The notes: generated from the letters alone by a model not told the origin. A stretch of 64,000 nucleotides of DNA from Thalassovita mangrovi (GCF_009857745.1 NZ_WWEN01000002.1:868001-932000); one strand, 5' to 3'; counted from the stretch's first letter, positions 7,950-17,204 are shown. Numbers and translations are program-made.

Positions 7950-8534
7950 TCAGATCGGTTCGGTGCGCCCGCGCCGGTCGAGCCGGATACAGGCGTACAG
8001 CACATGGGTGCGCCAGCGGCCGTCGATTTCCAGATAGCTTTGCGCCACGCCTTCGTATTTGAAGCCGCATTTTTCCAGCAGGTCGCGCGAGGGTTTGTTT
8101 TCCGGCAGGCAGGCGGCCTCGATCCGGCTCAGGTCCATGCGGTGGAAGCAATGATAGGTCAGCGCCTCGATCGCTTCGCGCATATAGCCCTGGCGGGCGA
8201 ATTCTTCGCCGACCCAGTACCCCAGCGTGCCCGCCTGCGCCGGGCCGCGGCGGATGTGGTCGAGGGTGATCGCCCCCACCAGCACGTCGTCATGGCGGCG
8301 GAACATGAACAAAGGCAGCGCGGTGTCGTTCTTCACTGCCCGGTTGGACCAGTAGACCCGGTTGGCGAAGGCCTTGCGGCCCAGGTGATCGGGCGCCCAG
8401 GACGGTTCCCACGGTTTCAGGAAGCTGCGGCTGTTGCGCCGCAGGTCGGACCAGGGGCGGAAATCGGCATGCACGGGGGGCCGCAACGTCAGGCGTTCGG
8501 TTTCGATCCGGACCTGTCGTTTCAGCTTCAGCAT
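7950..8534 (-). CDS. GNAT acetyltransferase, RimJ/RimL type
   Basis: 194 residues. Typical RimJ/RimL layout: RIETERLTLRPPVHADF at the start, then SWAPDHLGRKAF, LGYWVGEEFARQGYMREAIEAL (acetyl-CoA binding; FARQGYMREA is the Q/RxxGxG-type loop), and C-terminal ENKPSRDLLEKCGFKYEG. RimJ acetylates the N-terminus of ribosomal protein S5, and family members also modify other proteins or small molecules, so the target is inferred. Its ATG shares one base with the stop of the M16 peptidase gene (TGATG), so it is translationally coupled as the last gene of the cta-thrC run. Confidence 0.85.
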   Translation of the reverse strand: MLKLKRQVRIETERLTLRPPVHADFRPWSDLRRNSRSFLKPWEPSWAPDHLGRKAFANRVYWSNRAVKNDTALPLFMFRRHDDVLVGAITLDHIRRGPAQAGTLGYWVGEEFARQGYMREAIEALTYHCFHRMDLSRIEAACLPENKPSRDLLEKCGFKYEGVAQSYLEIDGRWRTHVLYACIRLDRRGRTEPI

Positions 8535-9796
8535 CAGGCGGCGCGCCTTTCCTGCAATTCGGCCAGGCTCGGGGCGCGGTCCACCGGGCCGTAAAGCGCC
8601 AGCGCCGCCGGGGCGGTGACCGCCATGACCTCGGCGAAGTCCCGGACGTCCTGCAAGCCGACCGCGTCGATCTTGGCGACCACCTCGGCCAGCTCGGGCA
8701 CCCGGCCCCAGATCTGCACCATGCGCGCCATCCGTTCGGCCCGGTTCGACGGGCTTTCCAGCCCCATCAGCAGCCCGGCCTTCATCTGTGCCCGGGCGCG
8801 GTCGATTTCCTCTTCCGACATGTCCTCGGCGGCGCGCTTCATTTCGTCCAGCGTGACGACCGACAGCTCTTCCAGCTGATCGGCCGAGGTGCCGGCATAG
8901 ACGGTCATCATGCCGGTATCCGCATAGGCGCCGGCCTGGGCGAAGATCGTGTAGCACAGGCCCCGCTTTTCGCGGATTTCCTGGAACAGGCGGCTCGACA
9001 TGCCGCCGCCCAGGGCATTGGCATAGATTTGCGCGGCATGGATCTTGTCGCTGCCGTAATCGGGCCCTTCGAAGGCGATGGCGAAATGCGCCTGTTCCAG
9101 CGTCTTGACCTGCCGGTGTTCGCCGCCGTGGAACTGCGCCGCGTCATGGCTGACCGAAATCAGCGGAGACAAGTGACCGAACAGCTTCTCGGCCTCGCGC
9201 ACCAGCACGTCGTGATCGACGGCACCGGCGGCCGACAGGATCATCTGCCCCGGCCCGTATTGTTCGGCGACGAAACGCGCCAGGTCTTCTCGGGTGAAGC
9301 TGCCGACCCGTTCGGCCGGGCCCAGGATGGTGCGGCCCAAAGCCTGATCGGGATAGGCCTGTTCCTGCAACCAGTCGAAGATCACGTCGTCGGGCGTGTC
9401 CAGCGCCTGGCCGATTTCCTGCAGGATCACGCCGCGTTCGACCTCGATCTCGCGCTCGTCGAAGACCGGGTTCAGCACGATATCGGCCAGCACGTCCAGC
9501 GCCAGCGGCACATCGGCCTGCAGCACGCGGGCGTAATAGGCCGTCACCTCGCGCGAGGTATAGGCGTTCAGGTAGCCGCCCACATCTTCGATCGCCTCGG
9601 CGATCTGTAGCGCGCTGCGCGTCTTGGTCCCCTTGAACGCCATATGTTCGAGGAAATGCGCGATGCCGTTCTGTTCCAGCCGCTCGTGCCGGCCGCCGGC
9701 CAGCACCCAGATGCCGATCGAGGCCGATTGCAGCCCGGGCATATGTTCGGTGACGATCCGGAAACCGTTGGACAGGGTATGAAGTTGCACAGTCAC
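8534..9796 (-). CDS. M16 family zinc peptidase (mitochondrial processing peptidase-like)
   Basis: 420 residues, full length for a one-unit M16B peptidase. The inverted zinc motif HFLEH lies at residues 47-51, with the third ligand Glu127 in ERGVILQEIGQ, so the active site is intact. The protein starts MTVQLHTLSNGFRIVTEHMP, very similar in plan to the alphaproteobacterial relatives of mitochondrial processing peptidase beta. The physiological substrate is unknown. It overlaps thrC by four bases (ATGA) and rimJ-like by one, so all three are probably one operon. Confidence 0.92.
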   Translation of the reverse strand: MTVQLHTLSNGFRIVTEHMPGLQSASIGIWVLAGGRHERLEQNGIAHFLEHMAFKGTKTRSALQIAEAIEDVGGYLNAYTSREVTAYYARVLQADVPLALDVLADIVLNPVFDEREIEVERGVILQEIGQALDTPDDVIFDWLQEQAYPDQALGRTILGPAERVGSFTREDLARFVAEQYGPGQMILSAAGAVDHDVLVREAEKLFGHLSPLISVSHDAAQFHGGEHRQVKTLEQAHFAIAFEGPDYGSDKIHAAQIYANALGGGMSSRLFQEIREKRGLCYTIFAQAGAYADTGMMTVYAGTSADQLEELSVVTLDEMKRAAEDMSEEEIDRARAQMKAGLLMGLESPSNRAERMARMVQIWGRVPELAEVVAKIDAVGLQDVRDFAEVMAVTAPAALALYGPVDRAPSLAELQERRAA

Positions 9797-11181
9797 TTGG
9801 CGATGCGGTCCTTGATCAGCGTCTCGATGGCGTCCAGATCGTTGGCGATCCGGGTCACCCGTTCGGTACGGTCATACAGGTCGGCCATGCGGGTGGGCAA
9901 GTCCGGGTGCTGGCCGCTGGCTTCTTCCACCGCGGCCGGGAACTTGGCCGGGTGCGCGGTGGCCAGGGTGATCATCGGCACATCGCTCTTGCGCGTTTCG
10001 TTGGCGACCTTCACGCCCACCGCCGAATGCGGGCACAGCAATTCGCCAGTCGTGGCGAACATGTCGCGGATCGTGGCGCGGGTTTCGTCTTCGGAACAAT
10101 GGCCGCTGTCGAACACCTCGCGCAGCGCCTGCAGCGCGCCCTGGCTGACGTTGAAGCCGCCTTCGTTCAGTTCGTCCATCAGCTGGCTGACCGCCGCGCC
10201 GTCCTGGTCATAGGCATAGTACAGCGCGCGTTCGAAATTCGAGCTGACCTGGATATCCATCGACGGGCTGATCGAGGGGATCACGCCGTCGGGCTTGTAT
10301 TCGCCGCTGCTCAGACAGCGATGCAGGATGTCGTTCTGGTTGGTCGCCACCACCAGTCGGTCGATCGGCAGGCCCATCTGCTTGGCGATGAAGCCTGCGA
10401 AGATATCGCCGAAATTGCCGGTCGGCACGGTGAAGCTGACCTTGCGATGCGGCGCGCCCAAGGAGACGGCGGAGGTGAAGTAATAGACCACCTGCGCCAG
10501 CACCCGGGCGAAGTTGATCGAATTGACCCCGGCCAGGCCAACCCCGTCGCGGAAGTCGAAATGGTTGAACATGTCCTTCACGCGGGCCTGGCAATCGTCG
10601 AAATGCCCGTCCATCGCCAGTGCGTGCACGTTGCTTTCGGGCGGCGTGGTCATCTGGCGCCGCTGCACCTCGGACACCCGGCCATGCGGGAACAGGATGA
10701 AGACGTCGACCGCATCCAAGCCCTTGAACGCCTCGATCGCTGCCGATCCGGTATCGCCGCTGGTGGCGCCCGCGATGGTCACCCGCTTGCCCGACCGTTT
10801 CAGCGAGGCCTGGAACAGCTGGCCGATCAGCTGCATCGCGAAATCCTTGAAGGCCAGCGTCGGGCCGTGGAACAGTTCCAGCAGGAAATGGTTGCTGTCC
10901 AGCTGCACCAGCGGCGCGCGGGCGGCATGGCCGAAGCCCTCGTAGGCGCGCGCGATGATGGCGCGGAATTCGTCATCGGTGAAGGTGTCGCCGATGAAGG
11001 GCCGCATCACGCGGAAGGCGACCTCCTCATAGCTCAGCCCTGACAGCGCCGCGATTTCCTCGGCGCTCAGCGTCGGGATGGTTTCGGGCAGGTACAGCCC
11101 GCCGTCGCGGGCCAGCCCGGTCAGCATCGCTTCTTCGAAATTCAGAACGGGCGCCTTGCCACGGGTCGAGATATATTTCAC
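9793..11181 (-). CDS. thrC: Threonine synthase
   Basis: 462 residues. PLP-dependent conversion of O-phosphohomoserine to threonine, cytosolic. The N-terminal sequence MKYISTRGKAPVLNFEEAML is typical. The Schiff-base lysine is Lys112 in TLAFKDFAMQ, and GATSGDTGSAA at 138-148 holds the PLP phosphate. The length corresponds to the class found in E. coli and yeast (no SAM-regulatory extension). It overlaps the preceding SURF1 gene and the following peptidase gene by four bases each. This cox-surf1-thrC-M16 order is, from memory, a recurrent arrangement in Rhodobacteraceae. Confidence 0.95.
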   Translation of the reverse strand: MKYISTRGKAPVLNFEEAMLTGLARDGGLYLPETIPTLSAEEIAALSGLSYEEVAFRVMRPFIGDTFTDDEFRAIIARAYEGFGHAARAPLVQLDSNHFLLELFHGPTLAFKDFAMQLIGQLFQASLKRSGKRVTIAGATSGDTGSAAIEAFKGLDAVDVFILFPHGRVSEVQRRQMTTPPESNVHALAMDGHFDDCQARVKDMFNHFDFRDGVGLAGVNSINFARVLAQVVYYFTSAVSLGAPHRKVSFTVPTGNFGDIFAGFIAKQMGLPIDRLVVATNQNDILHRCLSSGEYKPDGVIPSISPSMDIQVSSNFERALYYAYDQDGAAVSQLMDELNEGGFNVSQGALQALREVFDSGHCSEDETRATIRDMFATTGELLCPHSAVGVKVANETRKSDVPMITLATAHPAKFPAAVEEASGQHPDLPTRMADLYDRTERVTRIANDLDAIETLIKDRIAK

Positions 11182-11876
11182 AGGTCGGTTCCCTTTCGCG
11201 GGTTACGTGTGCTGTTGTACATGCGCCAGAGGAACAGGCCAAGCATCGCAAGCCATACAGCGGCTAACCCATACCATGTAACGGCATATTCGAAGTGATC
11301 GTTAGGAATGCCCTCGATCCCCACCGGCAGCGGCGCGACCGGGGCGTCGTCGAAAGATGTCGCGCGGGCGATCACCAGAACCGGTTCGGTGCCCAGTTCG
11401 GCCGCCAGGACATCGACCTCGCGCGCGAACCAGATATTCGCGGCGCGGTCGTTGTCCGGGGTGAAACTGTCGCGCTCCTCGGGCCAGTGCAGGTTGCCGG
11501 TGACGGTGACATCGGCGAAGGGCGGCTCGGGCGGCGTGGCCTCCAGCCGGACGAAACCGCGGTCAATCAGAACCCGGCGCCCGTCTTCGGTCTGCATCGG
11601 GTTGATCAGCCGGTACCCCGCCCCGACGGTTTTCTGGCTGACCAGAACCCGGATCGTCGGGGCTTCGATGGTGCCCTTGACCTCGACCGGCAGGAACCGG
11701 TCGGCTTCGGGGTCGGGTGCTACCGGCAGGGCCACCGGATCGGCATGGATGCGCGCCTCGATCTCGGCCAGCACGCCCTGTTTCCAATGCAAACGCTGCA
11801 CCTGCCAGGTCCCCAGTGCGATCAGCACAGCGGCCCCCAGCAATCCAAAGAACAGCGGTAGGATCAATCGGCGCAT
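11178..11876 (-). CDS. SURF1 family cytochrome oxidase assembly protein
   Basis: 232 residues with the SURF1 layout: an N-terminal transmembrane helix (about residues 4-21) and a C-terminal one (about 203-220) bracketing a periplasmic domain. The conserved GTWQVQRLHWKQGVLAEIE follows helix 1, and FEYAVTWYGLAAVWLAMLGL lies at the end. SURF1/Shy1 proteins help insert heme a into subunit I of aa3 oxidase. It lies downstream of ctaE across a terminator-like hairpin and a repeat element, and overlaps thrC by four bases. The gene for subunit I is not in this window. Confidence 0.92.
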   Translation of the reverse strand: MRRLILPLFFGLLGAAVLIALGTWQVQRLHWKQGVLAEIEARIHADPVALPVAPDPEADRFLPVEVKGTIEAPTIRVLVSQKTVGAGYRLINPMQTEDGRRVLIDRGFVRLEATPPEPPFADVTVTGNLHWPEERDSFTPDNDRAANIWFAREVDVLAAELGTEPVLVIARATSFDDAPVAPLPVGIEGIPNDHFEYAVTWYGLAAVWLAMLGLFLWRMYNSTRNPRKGTDL

Positions 11877-11971
11877 ACGGTCTTTCTGGTCTCAATGACG
11901 TCACGGGCGCGCAACTGCTGCGCCCCGATGCTTTCTTGCCTGTAACAAAGGGATTTTCAACCGCAATCCCG

Positions 11972-12040
11972 CCTCTTCTTCTGTTCACAAATATCCCGGG
12001 GGTGAATTGGCCGCCAGGCCAAGAGGGGGCAGCGCCCCCT
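11972..12040. repeat. Dispersed GC-hairpin plus AATATCCCGGGG element, copy 2
   Basis: Reading forward: CTCTTCTTCTGTTCACAAAT then ATCCCGGGGG, followed by two inverted repeats, TTGGCC/GGCCAA (12007-12022) and AGGGGGC/GCCCCCT (12024-12040). The first 30 bases are nearly the reverse complement of the element at 4451-4502. It sits between ctaE and the SURF1 gene, downstream of the ctaE terminator. Confidence 0.6.
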
Positions 12041-12071
12041 GCCGCCTTGCTGTCTCAGCCCCCGAAAAAGA

Positions 12072-12097
12072 AAAACCCGCACCGAAGCGCGGGTTTT
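12072..12097 (-). terminator. Rho-independent terminator after ctaE
   Basis: AAAACCCGC and GCGGGTTTT pair perfectly around an eight-base loop. On the minus strand the stem is followed by TTTTTCTTTTTC-type sequence. It lies 24 bases past the ctaE stop and would separate ctaCBGE from surf1-thrC, at least partly. Confidence 0.8.
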
Positions 12098-12120
12098 CCA
12101 GATCTCGCTCAAGGCCCGGC

Positions 12121-12921
12121 TCAGCCGCCCCAGATATAGACGGCCGCGAACAGGAACAGCCAGACCACGTCGACGAAGTGCCAGTACCAGGCGGCGGCTT
12201 CGAAACCGACATGGGAATCGGCGGTGAAATGTCCCTTCATCGCGCGCAGCATGCAGATCGCCAGGAAGATGGTGCCGACCACCACGTGGAAGCCGTGGAA
12301 CCCGGTCGCCATGAAGAAGTTGGCGCCATAGATGTTGCCCGAGAAGCCGAAGGAGGCGTGGCTGTATTCATAGACCTGGAACACGGTGAACAGCATGCCC
12401 AGCAGGACCGCGATCAGCAGACCGTTGACCATGTCCTTGCGGTTGTTCTCATGCGCAATCGCATGGTGCGCCCAGGTCGCAGCCGCGCCCGAGCACAGCA
12501 GGATCAGCGTGTTGATCAGCGGCAGGTGCCAGGGGTCGAAGGTCTCGATGCCCGCGGGCGGCCAGACGCCGTCGACGGCGGGCGATTGCGGCCCCATCGG
12601 GTACAGCGCGTGCTTGAAGAAGCTCCAGAACCAGGCCGAGAAGAACATCACCTCGGACATGATGAACAGGATGAAGCCATAGCGCAGGCCGATCTTCACC
12701 ACCGGGGTGTGGTCGCCTGCGAAGTTTTCCTTAATCGTTTCCGACCACCAGCCATACATCACGTAGAGCACGCCGGCGAAGCCTGCCAGCAGCATCCAGG
12801 GGCTGTCGGTGTGGAAATAGATCACCGCCCCGAACAGCATGATGAACCCGAACACCGCGCCCAGCAGGGGATACAGTGAGGGGGGCAGAATGTGATAGTC
12901 GTGATTTTTCTCGTGCGCCAT
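12121..12921 (-). CDS. ctaE: Cytochrome c oxidase subunit III
   Basis: 266 residues with seven predicted membrane spans, as expected for subunit III of bacterial aa3 oxidases. Recognisable stretches: [20 protein letters not shown] near the start, [18 protein letters not shown] in the middle (Glu of helix III), and [20 protein letters not shown] followed by [20 protein letters not shown] at the C-terminus. It is an integral subunit of the terminal oxidase that reduces oxygen with electrons from cytochrome c, and stabilises proton uptake. It is last in the ctaC-ctaB-small-ctaG-ctaE run, 24 bases after ctaG, with a terminator downstream. Confidence 0.96.
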   Translation of the reverse strand: MAHEKNHDYHILPPSLYPLLGAVFGFIMLFGAVIYFHTDSPWMLLAGFAGVLYVMYGWWSETIKENFAGDHTPVVKIGLRYGFILFIMSEVMFFSAWFWSFFKHALYPMGPQSPAVDGVWPPAGIETFDPWHLPLINTLILLCSGAAATWAHHAIAHENNRKDMVNGLLIAVLLGMLFTVFQVYEYSHASFGFSGNIYGANFFMATGFHGFHVVVGTIFLAICMLRAMKGHFTADSHVGFEAAAWYWHFVDVVWLFLFAAVYIWGG

Positions 12922-12945
12922 CGCGTTTCCCTCGTTGGAAGGTCT

Positions 12946-13524
12946 TTAGTTTAAGTTGCTCTTGCTGCCGGTATCGAGCGAGGCCTGAACCTCCTCGGGC
13001 AGGTCGATTTCGTAAAAGGTGTAGGACAGGGTGATCTCGTGCAGATGCTTGCCCTCGCTGTCCTCGACGATCTCGGGATCGACATAGAAGGTCACCGGCA
13101 TCGTCACCCGTTCGCCCGGCTGCAGCACCTGTTCGGTGAAGCAGAAGCAGTCGATCTTGGTGAAGAATCCGCCCGCCGCGAAAGGCGCCACGTTATAGGC
13201 GGCCTGCCCGGCAATGGGGTGGTCGGTCGGGTTATAGGCCTCGTAGAAGGCCAGCCCGGTTTCGCCGATGCGCAGCTCCATCTCGCGCTGCACCGGCTTG
13301 AATTCCCAGGGGAAGTCGCGTTCCTTCGAGGCGTCGAACCGGACCTTGATGGTCTGATCCAGGATCGTGTCGGCGCCCTGTTCGGATACCAAAGTAGTGC
13401 CGCCGAAACCGGTCACCTTGCAGAACAGGTTGTAAAGCGGCACCGAGGCCCAGGCCATCGCGCCCATGAAAAGCACGATGCCGACCAGTTGGGTCACGGT
13501 CTTGGTCTTGCCATCCATCGCCAT
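12946..13524 (-). CDS. ctaG: Cytochrome c oxidase assembly protein CtaG (Cox11-type)
   Basis: 192 residues. One N-terminal membrane anchor (about 10-30) is followed by a periplasmic Cox11 domain. The copper-binding cysteines are seen as Cys126 and Cys128 in KIDCFCFTEQ, with Cys35 in NLFCKVTGF just after the anchor. Cox11/CtaG delivers copper to the CuB centre of subunit I. The conserved PWEFKPVQ and YNPTDHPI motifs are present. It is separated from the upstream 58-residue gene by a single base. Confidence 0.95.
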   Translation of the reverse strand: MAMDGKTKTVTQLVGIVLFMGAMAWASVPLYNLFCKVTGFGGTTLVSEQGADTILDQTIKVRFDASKERDFPWEFKPVQREMELRIGETGLAFYEAYNPTDHPIAGQAAYNVAPFAAGGFFTKIDCFCFTEQVLQPGERVTMPVTFYVDPEIVEDSEGKHLHEITLSYTFYEIDLPEEVQASLDTGSKSNLN

Positions 13525-13525
13525 A

Positions 13526-13702
13526 TCAGTTGCCCCCCTGCTGCTGTTGCTGCTGCTGCGCCGGGGTTTCGCCGATGCGGGTGACCTTGACCACGGTCAA
13601 CCCGAACACGATGGCGATGAATACCGCCAGAACCAGACCGACGCCCAGATTGCGGCTCGACCGGCGCTTGTGCAGTTCATGTTCGACGTTTTCGAATCCC
13701 AT
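13526..13702 (-). CDS. Small single-span membrane protein in the cox cluster (58 aa)
   Basis: 58 residues, ATG start two bases after the ctaB stop and one base before the ctaG start, so tightly coupled. Layout: a charged N-terminus ([18 protein letters not shown]), one membrane helix ([19 protein letters not shown], residues 20-38), then a short tail with seven consecutive glutamines and GGN. The position matches the short 'CoxF/cytochrome oxidase assembly' ORF often found between ctaB and ctaG in alphaproteobacteria, but homology is judged from context and topology only. It probably acts in aa3 oxidase assembly or stability. Confidence 0.8.
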   Translation of the reverse strand: MGFENVEHELHKRRSSRNLGVGLVLAVFIAIVFGLTVVKVTRIGETPAQQQQQQQGGN

Positions 13703-13703
13703 C

Positions 13704-14642
13704 TTACCAGCCTCCCAGCCCGTAGGGCTTCAGCGCCGCCTCGGCCAGGATCGCGCCGAAATGCAGGAACAGATACATCAGCGACAGGCCGAAGAAGCTT
13801 TTCTCGGTACGGTACTTGTCGGCCTGGGCCGCGTCTTCGTCGCGGCGCCAGATCTTCACCGCCCCCAGCAGGAACAGCGCGTTCAGCACCACCGACACGG
13901 TCATGTAGACCGGCCCGCCGATCGAGGTCAGCCCGGTGCCGATCGCCAGCGGTGCCAGCAGGATCGTGTAGACCAGGATATGGCGGCGGGTCACCTTGCG
14001 GCCGTGGGTCACGGTCAGCATCGGCACGCCCGCTTCCTCGTAATCGGCCTTCATGAACAGGGCCAGGGCCCAGAAATGCGGCGGCGTCCACATGAAGATC
14101 AGCATGAACATCAGCACCGATTCGACGCTGACGCCCCCGGTCGCCACGGCCCAGCCGATCATCGGCGGGAAGGCCCCGGCGGCGCCGCCGATCACGATGT
14201 TCTGCGGCGTCCAGCGCTTCAGCCACATGGTGTAGACGACGGCGTAGAAGAAGATGGTGAAGGCCAGCAGCCCGGCGGCCATCCAATTGGCGGCCAGACC
14301 CAGCATCACCACAGCGAAGACCGACAGGGTCACCCCGATGGCCAGCGCTTCCTGTGGGTCTACCTTGCCCGACGGGATCGGGCGCGACGCGGTGCGTTTC
14401 ATCACCTCGTCGATATCGGCGTCCCACCACATGTTCAAAGCGCCCGAGGCACCGCCGCCCACGGCGATGAACAGGACCGAACAGAAGGCGATGAACGGAT
14501 GCACGCCGATGGGCGCCGCCAGCAGCCCGACCAGGGCGGTGAACACCACCAGCGACATCACCCGCGGCTTGAGCAGGGCGAAATAATCGCCAAAGCCCGC
14601 TTCGCCGGGTTGCGCCTGGGTATTGAGACTTGCGTCGCTCAT
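13704..14642 (-). CDS. ctaB: Protoheme IX farnesyltransferase (heme O synthase)
   Basis: 312 residues from MSDASLNTQ, with GGAAGG upstream. Longer in-frame starts lack support. UbiA-type polyprenyltransferase with about nine membrane helices. The Asp-rich site [15 protein letters not shown] (Asp74/Asp78 and the following Arg) binds farnesyl diphosphate-Mg, and LLKPRVMSL at 23-31 is the family N-terminal motif. It converts heme B to heme O, the precursor of the heme A used by the oxidase encoded around it. Confidence 0.96.
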   Translation of the reverse strand: MSDASLNTQAQPGEAGFGDYFALLKPRVMSLVVFTALVGLLAAPIGVHPFIAFCSVLFIAVGGGASGALNMWWDADIDEVMKRTASRPIPSGKVDPQEALAIGVTLSVFAVVMLGLAANWMAAGLLAFTIFFYAVVYTMWLKRWTPQNIVIGGAAGAFPPMIGWAVATGGVSVESVLMFMLIFMWTPPHFWALALFMKADYEEAGVPMLTVTHGRKVTRRHILVYTILLAPLAIGTGLTSIGGPVYMTVSVVLNALFLLGAVKIWRRDEDAAQADKYRTEKSFFGLSLMYLFLHFGAILAEAALKPYGLGGW

Positions 14643-14698
14643 CTTCTGCCTTCCAAAGCCGCGCTTGGATACGCGGGTCTGCTTGGTGGGATGGGGAT

Positions 14699-14719
14699 GC
14701 CGCCCCGCACTGGGGCGGC
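14699..14719 (-). terminator. GC hairpin between ctaC and ctaB
   Basis: GCCGCCCC pairs with GGGGCGGC around a GCACT loop, 12 bases past the ctaC stop. There is no T-tract on either strand, so it may be an mRNA-stabilising or partial-attenuation structure giving more ctaC than ctaB transcript rather than a full terminator. Confidence 0.5.
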
Positions 14720-14730
14720 GTTCCGTAAGA

Positions 14731-15579
14731 TTAGTCGGCCGAGGCGAGCGCCACGCCCGGTGCGGTCGACATGTCGCCGGCATATTCCTCGATCGCGCCG
14801 GTCAGCCATTCTTTATAGGCGTCTTCCGACACCACCTTGACGGTGATCGGCATGAAGGCGTGGTCCTTGCCGCACAGTTCCGAACACTGGCCGAAATAGA
14901 TGCCTTCGCGTTCCGCCTTGAACCACAACTGGGCGATCCGGCCCGGCACGGCATCCTGTTTTACGCCGAAGGCGGGGATGGTCCAGGAATGGATCACGTC
15001 GGCGCCGGTGACGTCCATCACGACGACCTTGTTGACCGGAACCACGACCTGGGTGTCGGTGGCCAGCAGGTATTCGTCTTCGGCGTAGCCGTGATCGGCC
15101 AGTTCGTCGCGCGCCAGCAGGAAGCTGTCGAAGGCGAATTCGTGGTCGGTATATTCATAGCCCCAGTACCACTGGTAACCGGTTACCTTGATGTGGATGT
15201 CGCCTTCGGGGATTTCCTGCTGCTTGAACAGAACCGGCAGCGAGAACGCGCCGATGACCACCAGGATCAGGATCGGAACGATGGTCCAGGCGATTTCCAG
15301 CGGCGAATTGTGGGTGAAGCTCGACGGGTTCGGGTTGGCCTTGCGGTTGTAGCGCACGATCACCACGCCGATCAGCGCAATGACGAACAGGCAGATGGCG
15401 GTGATGATGAACACAAGCAGATGATCCAGCGACTGCAGGTCACGGGCCAGTTCGGTTGCGGCCGGCTGGAAACCCAGCGCGCCGGAAACGGGCTTGCCGA
15501 CGGTTTCGACATCTTGGGCAAAAGCCGGTGCTGCGATGGCGGTCGCTGCTGCGGCCGAAAGGCTAGTAAAAAGTCGCAT
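14731..15579 (-). CDS. ctaC: Cytochrome c oxidase subunit II
   Basis: 282 residues. Signal peptide ending near AFAQ (residue 22), two transmembrane helices (about 53-76 and 96-117), and a periplasmic cupredoxin domain carrying the binuclear CuA site: His197 in HSWTIP, then Cys232, Glu234, Cys236, His240 and Met243 in [14 protein letters not shown]. The aromatic patch YQWYWGYEY (135-143) is the electron entry from cytochrome c. All ligands are intact. First gene of the cluster; its promoter shares a 195-base divergent region with tldD that contains an FNR-type box. Confidence 0.97.
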   Translation of the reverse strand: MRLFTSLSAAAATAIAAPAFAQDVETVGKPVSGALGFQPAATELARDLQSLDHLLVFIITAICLFVIALIGVVIVRYNRKANPNPSSFTHNSPLEIAWTIVPILILVVIGAFSLPVLFKQQEIPEGDIHIKVTGYQWYWGYEYTDHEFAFDSFLLARDELADHGYAEDEYLLATDTQVVVPVNKVVVMDVTGADVIHSWTIPAFGVKQDAVPGRIAQLWFKAEREGIYFGQCSELCGKDHAFMPITVKVVSEDAYKEWLTGAIEEYAGDMSTAPGVALASAD

Positions 15580-15726
15580 ATGTCACCCTGATCGGTTGAG
15601 GTGTATTCTTTGGTTTTCGGCAGGATCCCGGTCCTTGCGGTCGAAATCCCGTTGTTTTGTCGCCGCTAGAAACCATATTCTGCCATACAGAACAGAAATT
15701 CCCATTGCGGCAAACGGACGCTTTTT

Positions 15727-15740
15727 TTGATTTAGATCAA
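15727..15740. promoter_or_regulatory. Perfect FNR/FnrL-type box
   Basis: TTGAT-TTAG-ATCAA is an exact match to the FNR/FnrL consensus TTGAT-N4-ATCAA. It lies 35 bases before the tldD start and 148 bases before the ctaC start, in the divergent spacer. Because FnrL acts under low oxygen, repression of the low-affinity aa3 oxidase operon (or control of tldD) is a sensible hypothesis; which gene is the target is not shown by sequence. Confidence 0.7.
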
Positions 15741-15774
15741 ATCTGGCCCGCTGGAAAGACAGGAAAAAACAAAC

Positions 15775-17196
15775 ATGAGCGATACTCCTTTTCGCCCCTT
15801 CGAGCAGGCACTGGATTCCGAACAGGCCCTTGCGACACTGCGCAGCGCGACTTTGGGCGCCGAAGACGGCGAGCTGTTTCTGGAACGCCGACGCGGCGAA
15901 GCTCTGGTTTTCGACGACGGCCGGGTGCGCAACGCCTCCTATGACGCGTCCGAGGGATTCGGCCTGCGCGCGGTGAATGGCGAAGTCACCGGATACGCCC
16001 ATTCCTCGGAAATTTCGCAGGCCGCGCTGGATCGCGCCGCGACCACCGCGCGGCTGGCGGTGGGCGCTGGTGGCGGCACGTTGGCCGATGCGCCGCAGCC
16101 GACCAACAAGCGGCTTTACACCGACGAAGACCCGATCGCCGGGGCATCCTTCCCGGTCAAGATCGAAACCCTGCGCGAAATAGATGCCTTTGCCCGCGAC
16201 CTCGATTCGCGGGTGGTGCAGGTGTCGGCGACCATCGCCGCCTCGCTGCAGGAAATCGAAATCCTGCGCCCCGAGGGCATCCATCTGTGCGACGTGCGCC
16301 CGATGACCCGGGTGAACGTGAGCGTGATCGTCGAACAGAACGGGCGGCGCGAAACCGGCACAGCGGGCGGCGGCGGGCGCGTGGGTCTCGACGGGCTGCT
16401 GGACCCGGCCGACTGGCAGGACAAGGCGCGCGAAGCGCTGCGCATCGCGCTGGTCAACCTCGACGCGGTGCCGGCGCCTGCGGGCGTGATGGATGTGGTG
16501 CTGGGGCCGGGCTGGCCCGGTATCCTGCTGCACGAAGCGATCGGTCACGGGCTGGAAGGCGATTTCAACCGCAAGGGATCATCCGCCTTCGCCGGGCTGA
16601 TGGGGCAACGCATCGCGGCCCCGGGCGTCACGGTTCTGGATGACGGCACCATCCCCGACCGGCGCGGATCGATCAGTTTCGACGACGAAGGCACGCCTTC
16701 GGGCAGGAACGTGCTGATCGAGGACGGTATCCTGGTCGGCTATATGCAGGACCGGCAGAACGCCCGGCTGATGGGGGTGAAGCCCACCGGCAACGGGCGG
16801 CGCGAATCCTACGCCCATGCGCCGATGCCGCGGATGACCAACACCTATATGCTGGGCGGCGACGCACGGCCCGAAGACATCGTGGCGGACCTCAAGGACG
16901 GCATCTATGCCGTCGGTTTCGGCGGCGGCCAGGTCGATATCACCAACGGCAAGTTCGTGTTCTCCTGCACCGAGGCCTACCGCGTGCAGAACGGCAAGGT
17001 CGGCGCGCCGGTGAAGGGCGCCACCCTGATCGGCGACGGCGCCACGGTGCTGACGCAGATCAGGGCGCTTGGCAACGACATGGCGCTGGACCCGGGCATG
17101 GGCAATTGCGGCAAGGCCGGGCAATGGGTGCCGGTCGGCGTCGGCCAGCCGACGGTGATGATCGGCGGGCTGACCGTCGGCGGGTCGGCGACCTAA
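15775..17196 (+). CDS. tldD: Metalloprotease TldD
   Basis: 473 residues, complete. TldD pairs with TldE to form a heterodimeric zinc protease that processes small peptides (for example microcin B17 and antitoxin CcdA in E. coli). The zinc motif HEAIGHGLEGD is present (His253, His258, with Glu254 catalytic). Further typical motifs are MTRVNVSVIVEQ, SISFDDEGTPSGRN, and C-terminal GNCGKAGQWVPVGVGQPTVM. No tldE/pmbA gene lies in this window, so the partner must be elsewhere. Divergent from ctaC. Confidence 0.95.
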   Translation: MSDTPFRPFEQALDSEQALATLRSATLGAEDGELFLERRRGEALVFDDGRVRNASYDASEGFGLRAVNGEVTGYAHSSEISQAALDRAATTARLAVGAGGGTLADAPQPTNKRLYTDEDPIAGASFPVKIETLREIDAFARDLDSRVVQVSATIAASLQEIEILRPEGIHLCDVRPMTRVNVSVIVEQNGRRETGTAGGGGRVGLDGLLDPADWQDKAREALRIALVNLDAVPAPAGVMDVVLGPGWPGILLHEAIGHGLEGDFNRKGSSAFAGLMGQRIAAPGVTVLDDGTIPDRRGSISFDDEGTPSGRNVLIEDGILVGYMQDRQNARLMGVKPTGNGRRESYAHAPMPRMTNTYMLGGDARPEDIVADLKDGIYAVGFGGGQVDITNGKFVFSCTEAYRVQNGKVGAPVKGATLIGDGATVLTQIRALGNDMALDPGMGNCGKAGQWVPVGVGQPTVMIGGLTVGGSAT

Positions 17197-17204
17197 TACA
17201 CTCA

